Counted from the stretch's first letter, positions 51,400-61,576 are shown. The stretch: DNA of 64,000 nt from Epichloe hybrida (GCA_019022495.1 JAFEKR010000041.1:351866-415865), one strand, 5' to 3'. Notes: generated by a model from the sequence alone, not told the origin. Program-made: numbers and translations.

Positions 51400-51947
51400 A
51401 TATTATCTATATGCTATAGCGTGGGATATATATTATTTTAAGGAAAAGAAGGGATTTAGAAGGGATTTACTTATCCTTATATAGGCTTATAGGCTAAGTA
51501 AGATTATTATTTCCCTTTTATTAGCTACCATATACTAAGATAAGCTATAAGTTCTTTTCCTTACATCCCCTATTAATTAAATCATTAATTTGCCTTTCCT
51601 TTTTTTTATTTTTACGATTAATATCGCGTGTTAATAATTATATTAAAAGAGAGAGGTTCTAGTGTTAGAACAAAGGTGATATTAATTACGCATTATAGCC
51701 GCAATTACCTAGTAAAAGCTTAGGCTACACACGGGCCTTACACGTGACTCGTAACCTAGCCTGTTAATTAGCTAGGAAATATAGGGCTATAAACGCGCGG
51801 CCCCCTTTCCCTTCTATTATTACGGATTCTAGCTTTTTGACTTCTCTTTACATACATAACGTAGCCTAGAATAGATAATCAATGACAATACTATTCTTCG
51901 GGCTCATAACCTTATTATATTGAATTCAATACCCTGTGAAACCAACA
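51400..51947 (+). mobile_element. tail and 3' LTR of a copia B copy (B3 fragment)
   Basis: The first ~260 bp match the post-RNase H tail of B1 from about 20,577. A short-type B LTR follows (51,663-51,947, TGTTAGAACAAAGGTGATAT to AAACCAACA). No 5' partner LTR is left. It abuts C3 directly, so B3 probably once sat inside C3. Confidence 0.85.
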
Positions 51948-52349
51948 GTTTTTCTGAAAGTTTTATTAGTAAAAAAGAGTATTAAGAATAATAGTCTTTT
52001 AAAAAACTAATAATATTATATATTACCTTAGTTATAATAAGATATATAAAAAGTTATAATATTATGACTTAAATAACTAATTAAATAAATTAGCTAATAA
52101 TATAAGTGAAAAATTAATAGCTTTCTTCCTACTACTATATTAATATAACTATATAAAAAGACCTACTTTTTATTTACCTAACACTATATTTATAGTTTTT
52201 ATAGTGTAGTATAGTTAGTGTAGTTAGTAACTACACTAACCATAAGAAAAGAAAAACTACACTATACTAAATATAAGCTAGAAAAAACTACACTATAAAT
52301 ACAATTTTTTCCTAAAAACTACACTAACTATATTACAAACAATGCTTTA
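51948..52349. mobile_element. right end of a hAT-like copy (C3 fragment)
   Basis: Matches the right 0.4 kb of C1 (about 37,598-38,008), including the CACTAACTAC subterminal array. The terminus is CAATGCTTTA, i.e. CAATGCTCTG with transitions. The copia B2 sequence CTAATAAC follows, the only possible half of an 8-bp duplication. The left end is missing. Confidence 0.8.
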
Positions 52350-53313
52350 CTAATAACTAGGACCTATCCTTATAACTAGGATATATACTTATCCTAGCTA
52401 ATAAAGACTATACTAATAGTAAGTTTATAATTAAAGGTAATATTATATACTTTAGCTTAATAAAGAGTAAGAGAGTTATATAAAGCATGCTTACCTTAGA
52501 GGTTTATAGTATAGTAGCTAGTGTTAATATAGCTTATATAATTATAATAACCCTAAACCTAGTTACTAACTAACTAAAGCTCCTAAAAATCCTAGTTATT
52601 ATATATATAAATTTATACTTCTTATATAAGTGCCTTATTAAGCTTAGTATAATAAAAGAGAAATGCTTAATAATTAATATTATAGCTCTTTAATAATTAT
52701 ATAAATACTAAGAGCTTTACAAGATCTAATAGATTAGTAGGGAGAATAATCTACCTAATACCTTTATAAAGGCATTACTTAATAAGGCCCTTAAGAGCTT
52801 TATCTTAACTAACTAGATAACTATTTAGATAAAGGGATAGGTTACTTATATATAACACACGTGTAATAAGAGAAAAGGTAATTCTCTAGGAGGGTAGCTA
52901 TAAGGATAAGATAGTAATACATAGGGGATTTATGCCCTTATAGTTAATATCCCTAGTAGCTATAGCTATACTAGCCTACTAGGCCTTCCTAGTAAACTAT
53001 AGAAATTAATAGTAGTGCGTGGGAGAAGGAAGGTATTATATTAGAGAAGGAAGATATTATATACACGCTATAGTATAGGATATGTGTTATTTTAGGAAAA
53101 GAAGGGATTTAGAAAGGACCTACTTATCCTTACATAAGCTTATAGGCTAAGCAAGATTATTATTTCCCTTTTATTAGCTACTATATACCTAGATAAGCTA
53201 TAAGTCCTTTTCCTTATATCCCTTATTAATCTAAATTCTTAATCTGCCTTTCTTTTTTATTTTTATAATTAATATTACGTATTAATAATTATATTAAAAG
53301 AGAGAGGTTCTAG
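52350..53313 (+). pseudogene. copia B2 RNase H and tail
   Basis: Picks up the B2 frame within RNase H (NNQDLSLQLGYILILANKD) and runs to the polypurine tract before the 3' LTR, parallel to 34,670-35,395 plus 38,017-38,249 of B0. Full of stops. Confidence 0.85.
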
Positions 53314-53600
53314 TGTAAGAATAAAGGTAATATTAATTACGCGTTATAGCTATAATTACCTAGTAAAAGCTTAGGCTACGCGCGTGCCTTACATATAACT
53401 TATAACCTAGCCTATTAATTAGCTAGGAAATATAGGGCTATAAACGTATAACCCCTTTCCCTTCTTTTATTACGGCTGCTAGCATCTAACTTCTCTTTTC
53501 TACACATATAACGCAGCTTAGAATAGATAATCAATAATAATACTATTCTTTAGGCTTATAACCTTATTATATTAAATTTAATACCCTATAAAAACTAATA
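53314..53600 (+). repeat. copia B2 3' LTR (287 bp)
   Basis: Starts TGTAAGAATAAAGG and ends AAAACTAATA, preceded by AAAAGAGAGAGG. Followed by GATAT, which matches the left flank of the 5' LTR. Confidence 0.88.
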
Positions 53601-53771
53601 GATATAAAAGTACTTATATATTAACTAAAGCTTACTAAGTCTAAGTATACTATATATATAAGTTACTAGCTTATAGCTAGTAGCTTACTAGTGTTATATA
53701 AACCTAGCCCTATAGTGTAGTATGCTTGCCTAGTGCGTGTTAGAGGGCTAGTATTATAAGTAAGCCTCACA
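53601..53771 (-). repeat. inverted partial gypsy F LTR
   Basis: The reverse complement begins TGTGAGGCTTACTTATAATA and follows the F LTR at 12,338 for about 171 bp before stopping at copia B2. The missing ~30 bp are not found on the other side of B2. Confidence 0.75.
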
Positions 53772-54013
53772 CTAACCATAAAGGTAATACCTATATAGCT
53801 ATTACTAGTCGCTTATTAGCTAGTAACTAGCTCCCTATATTTTAAAAATAGGTATTAATAGCTATAACGTAGCTATTAATAGTTACCTTATAACTATTAA
53901 TAGCTATAGTGTAGCTATTAGGCTTATAATACAAGCTAATAATACTTTATAGAAAGGTCCCTTAACTAGAAAGGGCTAAGAATAGGTCTTATTTTTAACG
54001 TTATTATTAGCCT
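53772..54013. other. AT-rich spacer with palindromic TATTAATAGCTATA repeats
   Basis: No domain recognised. A palindromic stretch around AATAGCTATAACGTAGCTATT (about 53,852-53,875) recurs in a variant near 53,905-53,930. Confidence 0.5.
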
Positions 54014-54022
54014 ATTCATATA

Positions 54023-54502
54023 GAGCGTTACTGTTCAGAGCTGTGTTTTCTTGCTACTTAGTGCTATACCTACATAAGGATTTATCCTAGCCGCATTTAG
54101 TTAGCTAGCTTAATTACCACACTCTCCTATAGAAAACACATGTAATATTATGGAATCTAACCTCGTACTCTAAATTATATTATAATAATAGTAAATTTTT
54201 TCATTAAACGCGCACAAGGCTCGCAAATTCGCTTAAAAACGCGATTTCTAGTGTTATCTTTAATTATAAACACTTTAGCTAGCTTAACTAATTATTCTAA
54301 CCTCTTCTAACCTCTTTAACTATTTATGCTAGCTACTACGTAGCCGCGATTATAACTATAATAAAGAGAAGCTTCCTATTTTTTTTTACTAGGGAGTGTT
54401 ATATAAATTTAGTAGCGGGGCGTGGGATGTGGGATGTGGCCGTATTATATTGTGGGTCTCGCGCCAAGTAGCAAGAAAACATAGCTCCGAATAGCAACGC
54501 TC
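54023..54502. mobile_element. Mutator-like MITE, 480 bp
   Basis: Long imperfect terminal inverted repeats: the left arm GAGCGTTACTG..TGTTTTCTTGCTACTT (54,023-54,059) pairs with the right arm AAGTAGCAAGAAAAC..AGCAACGCTC (54,466-54,502). They are bracketed by a perfect 9-bp duplication ATTCATATA (54,014-54,022; 54,503-54,511). Long TIRs with a 9-bp TSD are typical of Mutator-like elements. The interior has no ORF. It marks the right edge of the AT-rich block. Confidence 0.88.
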
Positions 54503-54511
54503 ATTCATATA

Positions 54512-54794
54512 CAAGCAAATATGCCTTTAATTCACTTCTATTCGATTGGATATAGACCCTAGCTAAGGTAACTTCACAAGCTATAACACACTTAAGGAGA
54601 TACGAGGGGTGTTTTTTACATAAAGCCTAAATACGGATCTCCTTACATAGGTGTTACAAGCCTTATGAAGTCATGTTAACTAGGGTTTGTATTTAATTAG
54701 ATAAATTTAGATTAGAGTTATATTTGCCTATATAGAAATAGGCTAATAACAAATGGACTCCTATTTTTCCCTGTATGAATTACTACACCACACT
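54512..54794. other. AT-rich transition sequence, nothing recognised
   Basis: A short inverted repeat (AAGGAGATACG .. CGGATCTCCTT, about 54,595-54,645) is the only structure seen. No coding potential. Confidence 0.5.
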
Positions 54795-55001
54795 TGTAGC
54801 AGGGGGGCTGTGGGGGCCCCACGGATCCACAAGGCTTCTGACGCCTAAGGAAATAATACATAAATATAGCACCCTATGTGCTTCCATTTGATATTTTTTC
54901 TCCTTTCTTTTAGTAGACTAAAATATATGATAAATATATGTTCTTTAGTCCACCCCCGAAAACCCTACGCGTATCTCACTGGTATCCTGTAGGAATTAAC
55001 A
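54795..55001 (+). repeat. solo/partial LTR related to copia D
   Basis: From about 54,860 the sequence parallels the 3' half of the D LTR: CACCCT..TGCTTCCATTTGAT, then TAGACTA.AATATA, TTTAGTCCACCC.GAAAACCC, TACGCGTA and GGTATCCTGTAG, ending TTAACA. The left end is uncertain. It ends 66 bp before the start codon of the secreted-protein gene. Confidence 0.75.
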
Positions 55002-55067
55002 AGCACTTACCTTATCTTTTCAAGCACGTTACTTCATATTACACCTTGAGTTTGCCTACTTGCCAAG

Positions 55068-56003
55068 ATGACGTGTATTATCCGCTCGCTTCTCAGGGTC
55101 TTACCTATCCTAGCTATGTCTATCACTATAGGCAACGCGGACGATTTCGTTGAGATAACCCTAGTTCCAAATAATCCGAATCCACCTACGGTCGTTTTTA
55201 ACGAAACAGAACTCGTCAGAGTTCAGGATTCCCAGATCAATCGAAGGTCTCCCGCAATGCTCGAAGATCGCGCCGATAACGATGACGATGACCCCCGCCC
55301 CCGAATGCCCCATCATTTTCCAAATGGGGATTGTACCATAAGTTGGTATACCAGACATGTGGATGACCACCTCTGTCAAGACAGATACGGGGTTCCAGGT
55401 TTTTTATTTGCCTCCCGTCAATCTACCTGCTCCGAGTCTGGCACTCGGCGCCATATTATTTGCCAACTTTGCTATTATCGTAGCATCCTTCCTCAGGACT
55501 ATCCTCTATTACATGTAAGTCTCTAATACTTTAGCCTCGATTACGTAGTCTAACCCTAGAACAAGGCCATGGAGCAAATTGATGTCAACTGCCACAAAGA
55601 CGAAGAGTGTCTGCCATTCGAACGAGTAAACAGATGGGGCGAAGAGAGGCCAAGTTCCCGTTGTGATCGTAAAGTAACACTACTGGACAGACTTATCGTG
55701 AAGGGTTCCGAAATGAAACATTACTGCACCAATAAAGGTCGATTCATTTTCGCTGGGCTTAAAGACAAGACCTGGCACAAAATGAAATTTCATGCATGGT
55801 TTGTCGACCATGATACTGGGCATCATATACACGCTAGGTGGCTATATCTCGTGGTAAATAATCTTTTACAGAAATCAGTTCAAGATAAGGACGACTGGGC
55901 ATTTCCTTTCTCAATCACATCTATAGATGATGTTCAGATATGTGTAGTCCCTCAGGATACGAAACGGAATCTCGAATTGCTATTCCAAGGCAATTTGGCG
56001 TAG
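55068..56003 (+). CDS. secreted cysteine-rich protein, two exons (function unknown)
   Basis: Exons 55,068-55,514 and 55,560-56,003 with a 45-nt intron (GTAAGT..CTAACCCTAG, phase 0) give 296 residues. Residues 1-24 form a typical signal peptide (Arg-6 and Arg-10, then a hydrophobic run VLPILAMSITIGNA), so the product should be exported. The mature part has an acidic DNDDDD stretch at about 70-75 and ten cysteines (89, 103, 121, 132, 135, 160, 166, 184, 205, 277), an even number suiting disulfides. There is no transmembrane segment and no domain I recognise. Codon use and composition are normal, unlike the transposon block that ends 66 bp upstream. Size, secretion, cysteine content and its position at a RIP-affected border resemble candidate effectors, but this is inference. 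The intron could be placed differently; the chosen one keeps the frame and uses consensus signals. Confidence 0.72.
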
Positions 56004-56899
56004 ACTAGCCTTACTTCTAGTCTTTTTATCATAACGTAACAAATAAGCATGCCTTCAAACCTTGTTTTGAAAGCCCCTTACCTATTATATTAGTCCCTAA
56101 CCTACCGCTGCTTTATTTAACAAATTCAGAGGCATTACATGCTCCTTAGGATTGCCTGTCACAGCTTGAATTTAATAGAAAACCCACTTATTATAGGTAT
56201 TATAATTAACTTTAGACATATGCATAAAGAATTGTAAACATGAGCTATACTAAGAATATATAAGTTATTCTTCTAGAGTAAGACTAATAGCGAATGCGTA
56301 TCTACTTAAAACGGATGCGCGTTAAGTTGCCCGCAGAACGATGCTGACCTTTTTTTTTTCCCTCTTCATCCCGTCTCAAGCCAGATTGGACCTAGCTACG
56401 AGCGAGCGTCACGCCGCAGCCGGCCCGCATCTAGAGCCGGTGTCAAAGACGAAGATATTTATAAAAAAAACCCACCCAAAAAAACCGATTGGATTCCATG
56501 GAGCAATCCCTCCACCCCTTGCATCGTTCGTGACACCGTCGTTGCCCTTTGTAATACTACTAATACATGACTGCACCAAGTACGGAGCACGGAGTATTTG
56601 GGCTGCACAATGCGCGATGCAGCAGAGGACGGGAGATACATGGACGGCAGGACAACGTGTTGCATCCGGCATCATCCGAAGAACGTGCCTGATGAGGCCG
56701 GATAGTAGCAGATATTGAAATTGTATTATCGTCTGGGTTCCCATGTCTGAGGACTGCGCAATGTGAAACAAAGGCCCGACTTGGTCCCTTTGCCGACCGG
56801 GTCGTAAGGGAGAGAAAACACCTCACGCCCGAACCACAAAAAGGCCAGGCCACCAAGACAGGGGGTGAAAAAAAAAAGAAAGAAAGAAAGAAAGGAAAG
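56004..56899. other. intergenic region between convergent genes
   Basis: No gene I can support. Overlapping ORFs on both strands (56,341-56,771) do not resemble known proteins. Contains a GAAA-rich microsatellite (56,864-56,895) and a GTACGGAGCACGGAGTA repeat-like motif near 56,580. It presumably holds the 3' ends of both flanking transcripts. Confidence 0.6.
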
Positions 56900-57004
56900 T
56901 CATGCGATACTCGTCCCCAACTGGCCCGTCGACAGAAACCCCCTATTCCCCATGCCGCCCCTCCACCCGATCCCCAAAACACCAAACGTAATCTTCCCAT
57001 CTGC

Positions 57005-57063
<59 letters not shown>

Positions 57064-57968
57064 CAGCCCCCTCCTCCTCCGTCTCGCGCACCACGAAGCA
57101 AACCTGCTCCACCTCACCCGGATGCAGAACCGGCTTCCGCCCCCCCCCAGCCTCCCAGTTGCAGTCCTGACACGCCAGCCCGTCAAGCACCTCCATGACC
57201 ACCCTGTCCAACTGCATCGCGTCCTCGCTGCAATTCTCCAGCTGTGCCTCCAGAACCCATCTTCTGCCGCCGCCGCCGCCGCCGCCGCCGCCCCCCTTCA
57301 GCGCCCCCACTTTGGTGCGCACAATCAAGCTCGCCTTACAGATGAACTGGTATAGTTTTCGAAATGTCCTCGTCCGACCACTCGTGTCCGTGGCCTCGTA
57401 GTAGCTCACCGTCACGGCGAGCACGTGGTTGCCTTCCTCTTTTAGATCAAAGTTGACGAGGCGCTGGAGCGTTCCTCCTGGCGCGAGGTCTGTGCCCTCG
57501 TTGCTGCTGCCGCTGCCAAGGTCGAGCTTGTGCGCGGCTCCCAGGCCGGGCGTCTTCATTTCGGCGTCGATGCGCACATCGCGGATGGACTTGGACTTGG
57601 ACTTGGACTTGGCAGAGTCGGGCGCGACGTCGTTGTTTGCGCAGAGCGTGCACGAGAAGGTCTCGCCGACGTAGGCGGAGCCGAAGGAGACGGGGAGGTT
57701 GAGGATGGGACTGAGGAGGAAGGGATCCGGGTTGGATGCGTGCGGCGTTTGGTACGAGAGACTGGCAGGGAGGGGGCCTGTTGATAGAGGGCTGGCCGTC
57801 GGGTATTGGGGCACGAGGGATGCTCGAGATAATCTTGCTAGGTTAGTTGCCTCGTAGAATGAGAGGAGGGGAGGGGAGAGGGGAGGACCTTGTTCACCGG
57901 AGGACTTTGACCGACACGGAATGTGGTTCTTTGATAGGGTCGTGCGATGGGTACCGTTGGTGACTCAT
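56900..57968 (-). CDS. TRAPPC13-like trafficking complex subunit (DUF974 family)
   Basis: Exons 57,968-57,898 and 57,833-56,900 (intron 64 nt, GTGAAC..CTAACCTAGCAAG) encode 334 residues. Exon 1 gives MSHQRYPSHDPIKEPHSV and then SVKVLR; the frame continues LSRASLVPQYP, as in fungal homologues. Family landmarks are FGSAYVGETFSCTLCAN (74-90), EEGNHVLAVTVSYYE (155-169), the WVLEAQLENCSED stretch (about 214-226) and GVLGIGWRG..GNRGFLSTG near the C-terminus (308-327). TRAPPC13 is an accessory subunit of the TRAPP vesicle-tethering complex at the Golgi/endosomes. Odd features are low-complexity inserts: SKSKSKS (98-104), a ten-glycine run (202-211) and about nine Ala-Ser pairs (280-300) encoded by a hexanucleotide repeat. 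The second exon has the only plausible frame, and the conserved C-terminus is intact. Confidence 0.92.
57006..57065 (-). repeat. hexanucleotide microsatellite (GCAGAC)n in TRAPPC13-like gene
   Basis: Nine perfect GCAGAC units followed by GCAGCA. Read on the minus strand they encode alternating Ser-Ala. The repeat length is a multiple of three, so copy-number change keeps the frame. Confidence 0.95.
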
Positions 57969-58625
57969 TCTCGAGACCGTTTAATCGTGCATGAAAGGCT
58001 GTTTGTAAACAGGTTGACGGAACGTTGGCGTTGCGGGACAAGTGGCTCTTGTAGTCAATTTCGTGGTGTTTTGAGGCGGCACGTTGGGAATGAAACGGGG
58101 AGCTTCTTATCGATAAACACCGAGACGTCCTTATGCCACCATGTTTTGGAGGTTCATTGTAATATATATTTTATATATTTCACTGACAACGACTACGGAC
58201 TACGTTCTGTGACAAAGGCTTCTTTGAGCGACGAGCCGAAAGGCATTAGGCCGAAATAATAGGCGTGTTGCAGTCTTTTCGCGCTGTTCACGATGCATTG
58301 CAGCATTCATTCTCCTCCGAGGTCCAGTTTCTACTGAAAAGAGGAGTCAACAATTAGACGTTCGTTCAATCAGGTTTCACCCACAAATTGATTCAAACTC
58401 GTAACTTGGCAAAGCACGCTCCCGGGAGAGGGAGGGCGTAGCGTGGCTACAATGTTGGCCTAAGTAAACTCAATCAGTGATTAACAAAGGGAAAAAAAGC
58501 ATTCCTCCTACGAAATCTTGTCTACTGTCTCCACATCAGCAGTGCTATCCATCTGTACCATGTTATCCTTACGTCCATTGCCGATGTTAGAGCCCGGGGG
58601 GAGGGGGAACCTAAGATCCAACATG
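57969..58625. other. intergenic; promoter region of the TRAPPC13-like gene
   Basis: Lies between the start of the TRAPPC13-like gene and the stop of the KH gene, both on minus. No ORF worth reporting. A short TATATTTTATATATTT stretch sits at about 58,165-58,180, roughly 200 bp upstream of the start codon. Confidence 0.5.
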
Positions 58626-60717
58626 TTAACATTGTATTACAGCGAGTGAACGGTTTGGACCTGGACATACAGCGCTATAACTACCACCTGGAGGTGATCC
58701 CGAGGGCGGCGGAGGTGGCGGCGCAGCGCTGGGTGGTGGAGGAGGGGGGGCTGCTTCACTTGGGGGGGGCGGAGGAGGCGACGCAGATGCCGGTGCTGCG
58801 GCTTGTCCCTGAGCCTGAGCATAGTACTGCTGGTACATGGCGACGTAGCTGGAAGGTAGTTAGCATGGCTGGGCTTGTCATATGAAAGACCGTTTGGTTC
58901 GAGACAACGTACTTGGCGTATCCGCCGTACGCGGCATAGGGATCACTTCCACCATAGTACTGGGCATATGCGGCTTGGTAGTCAGCAAAGTTCTGTCCAG
59001 TACTGTCTGTCCCCTGAGCAGGACTGTTGGTGGCGGCATTTTGCTCAGAACCATGACCACCATATGAGGAGTGGTTGCCTCGGTCATGGTGCCTGTCATG
59101 GCCTCCGCGATAACGATCGCCGCCATGATGACCGCCTCGGTCGTTGTATCGAGGTGGCCGAGCCTTGAACTCCTCGTACTGCTCTTTCACGTTGGCAATC
59201 AAATCCTCGCACAATTCTTTGGCCTTTTCGACATTGGCGGCATCGGGTCCCCTGACGAGCGTTAGCATTGAGCATCATGAATAGCCAGCCAGCCTGCTCT
59301 GTCCATCAATCACTCACGCGACGTGGAGGTACATGGACTCGTCGCTTTCGCGATTGGTTGCACCCTCGAGATATCCGGATCCGCGACCTTTGATTTGGAC
59401 ACGACAACCGGTTTCTTGCTGAATGTGTTTGACATAAGACCCGCCATGGCCAACAATTTGGGCACGAAGGTTAAATCCCTGAATGGGTTCCAGATCAATC
59501 GAAATTCTCTCCTCGGGCCATTTCCGCTGGATCGAGTGTTAGCATGAAAAACGCCATGGGAGCCATGCGCGCAAGGATATGGGTGGTTATGCAAGTCTTA
59601 CTCGTCCTCCGTGCTCACGGTCACGTTCTCCGCGTTCTCCACGCTCTCCACGCTCTCCGCGCTCCCTTTCGGGTTCTGACTGCTCCTGGTCTCTCCGTCG
59701 GAAGCGTCGTTCGTCGACCAACTGGGGCAACTCCTGATCAATCAGCTCATTGATTTTGGCGACGGCTGCTTCCAGGCCTTCTTTCGAGGTGGCGGTGATG
59801 TGGAGATAAAGAGGGGGTTTCTTGCGTGGAAATCAGCACATCTCATCAGACAAGGACAGGATGAAGCAAACTCACAGCAGCAGTGGCCATGGCCTTGTTA
59901 GGCAAGTAACTGCCGCGCGTAGTTATATCTTGTAAAGAGTCAATCTTTGTCCTATAATGAAAAGCTTAGTTGGGGGGTTGAGAGGTAATGCGTACCAGCT
60001 CCGGTTTCGTCGTTAATCTATATGTCAAGTGAGTGTCAGTAGGAGCAGAGAAGCGGGGATTTTGCAGGCGAGCTATCGTGCCGTGTGTAAGCATGATATC
60101 TCGTGTGCCAAATTTGGGCCCCAGCCAAGAATAGGAACGCCAACAGCCGGTGGATCTGGAGAATCAGTGGAATGCAATTGTGTATTTACCATCTTTTGCG
60201 TGGAGCTTTTAGTGAGCAAGTAGCGGTTTCTCAAGTCATTGACCTCGATGTCTTGCATGTAGTCACCGTCCGCGACGTACATTTCCTTGCCGATGGAGTG
60301 AGCCTTTGCTTCTCCCGATTGCCCTCCAGGAGAGCTGCTGCTCTGAACCGCCGGTGCGTCGACATGTTGAATGCCCTTTCGAGCTTGCATGGCAGCATTG
60401 ATCCGGGCGGCGGCGGCAGCTGGCTTACGTTAGTGTCTAGACTGACTGACTTCGCGCCGGCCCCCCAGGACATGTATTGAGTAGTCTTTAGGACCCCGGC
60501 GACAATGATTTGACGACGTACCAGCTGCTGCTGCGGCATCTACAGGAGACTTTTTTGCTTCTCCTCCATCTTCGCCCAGAGGACTACGATCCCTGCCCTC
60601 AGATCGACGGGCTGAGGGCGACCGCGAGCGACGGTCGAACCTGGAAGCTCGCTTTGGCTCGGGCTCGGTCTGGTCGAAGCGAGATCGCTTCGTGGTTCGC
60701 CTTTCTAAGTCATCCAT
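58626..60717 (-). CDS. KH-domain RNA-binding protein (KHDC4-like), eight exons
   Basis: Exons, in transcript order: 60,717-60,522; 60,419-60,190; 60,017-59,996; 59,928-59,876; 59,820-59,602; 59,526-59,318; 59,251-58,913; 58,848-58,626. All introns are GT-AG, 55-172 nt, most with CTAAC-type branch sites, and together give 496 residues. The N-terminus is Arg/Ser-rich (RASRFDRRSRSPSARRSEGR) like splicing-associated proteins. A conserved block follows (INAAMQARKGIQH; EMYVADGDYMQDIEVNDLRN; DETGADITTRGSYLPNKA), then a KH domain with the GxxG loop GHGG at 266-269 (QIVGHGGSYVKHIQQETGC). Next is an RGG/His/Tyr-rich stretch, and proline runs (PPPPPP three times) near the C-terminus. Human KHDC4 (BLOM7) of this family works in pre-mRNA splicing; the same nuclear role is inferred here. 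Exon 3 is only 22 nt. Confidence 0.9.
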
Positions 60718-61576
60718 TTTGTCCAGTCCAGTCCAACCATTAAAAGAATAAAAGTGCGTTCTGCAATGCGCTCGTCGGGCTTGTGTGGGCGAGGCGAATT
60801 TATCGATGCGGGAAGTCTGCTGCGGGTCGTGCGGCTTCTCGAGGACAAGAATAATGAATCGTGAGTGGTTTTGGGCTGATGCGACGGCACCATGAAGGAG
60901 GCAAGCGATGCGCAAGCCTGTTGGACAAATGAATATGGTTCTCAACTGTTACGATGGGCAGAGACAGCCATGTTGGCAAGAAGCAGAAAATTGCCTGACA
61001 CGACCGCACCACAAATGATCCATCGACAAGGGTTCTCCAGTTCAAAAGTCTGGCTGTCTTCTGATTCGCTGCATTACCTAAGGCGCGCCTCACAAAGCGC
61101 TCGAGGCCAGCCACTCACAAGCTGGCTGTGGGTCCAACCTCCAGACCAGAATGTAAGAAGTTGGTGTTTACATACAACATCATCTTCCTCCGAAAGGCAA
61201 AGTTGCCATAAGCTGCTGGTATTGCTTCTCAAAATGAAGAGTGCTATCATCACAATTACGAAAATTGATATTTCAATCATTTAACTTTGCCATGACAAAA
61301 CGGTGAACACCACATCATGAACAGCAGGCGAAGACTGCTGCGACATCGCTATACGAGCATATGTAGTGCAACCAAAACTGCCTTTTTTCGCAAATAGAAA
61401 ACAGAGCCCACAATGCAGTGTCCGAAATCCGAGAACTGTATTAAAAGCACCGACTCCGTACTCCGTACATGTCATCTATCTGCTAATTTCTGACTGAGCC
61501 CGCTCGCTGCTCGGCGCGTGCCAGCTCCACCCTCCTCACATTGTCCCGTCCAATGGCTCTGCCGGAGATGTAATCT
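60718..61576. other. intergenic; KH gene promoter and ornithine carbamoyltransferase 3' region
   Basis: Several overlapping ORFs on both strands (for example 60,892-61,284 on plus, 130 codons) have no recognisable domain, signal peptide or splice context, so I do not call a gene. A TCCGTACTCCGTACATG motif occurs at about 61,454, a short repeat like that near 56,580. Confidence 0.5.

Larger units (their letters stand above)
38959..53600 (+). mobile_element. Ty1/copia B copy B2, outer element of the right-hand stack
   Basis: The 5' LTR 38,959-39,246 and 3' LTR 53,314-53,600 are of the same short subtype and are flanked by GATAT (38,954-38,958; 53,601-53,605). Internal sequence is contiguous from 39,247 to 44,127 and resumes at 52,350. 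In between lie copia A2, the tail of another B copy (B3) and the right end of a third hAT-like copy (C3). About 0.3 kb of B2 pol is missing at the junction. The two outer flanks belong to different parts of gypsy F, so the matching GATAT could be a coincidence in AT-rich DNA. Confidence 0.7.

Noticed and set aside
54938..55153. 71-codon ORF overlapping the start of the secreted-protein gene
   Set aside because: Its first half is LTR sequence and it runs in another frame across the signal-peptide exon; no independent support.
56341..56771. ORFs of 120-125 codons on both strands between two genes
   Set aside because: No domain, no splice context, overlapping frames on both strands with low-complexity content; no support for coding.
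60892..61284. 130-codon plus-strand ORF between the KH and ornithine carbamoyltransferase genes
   Set aside because: Sequence resembles no family, and lacks a signal peptide or compositional coding signature; likely chance in GC-balanced intergenic DNA.
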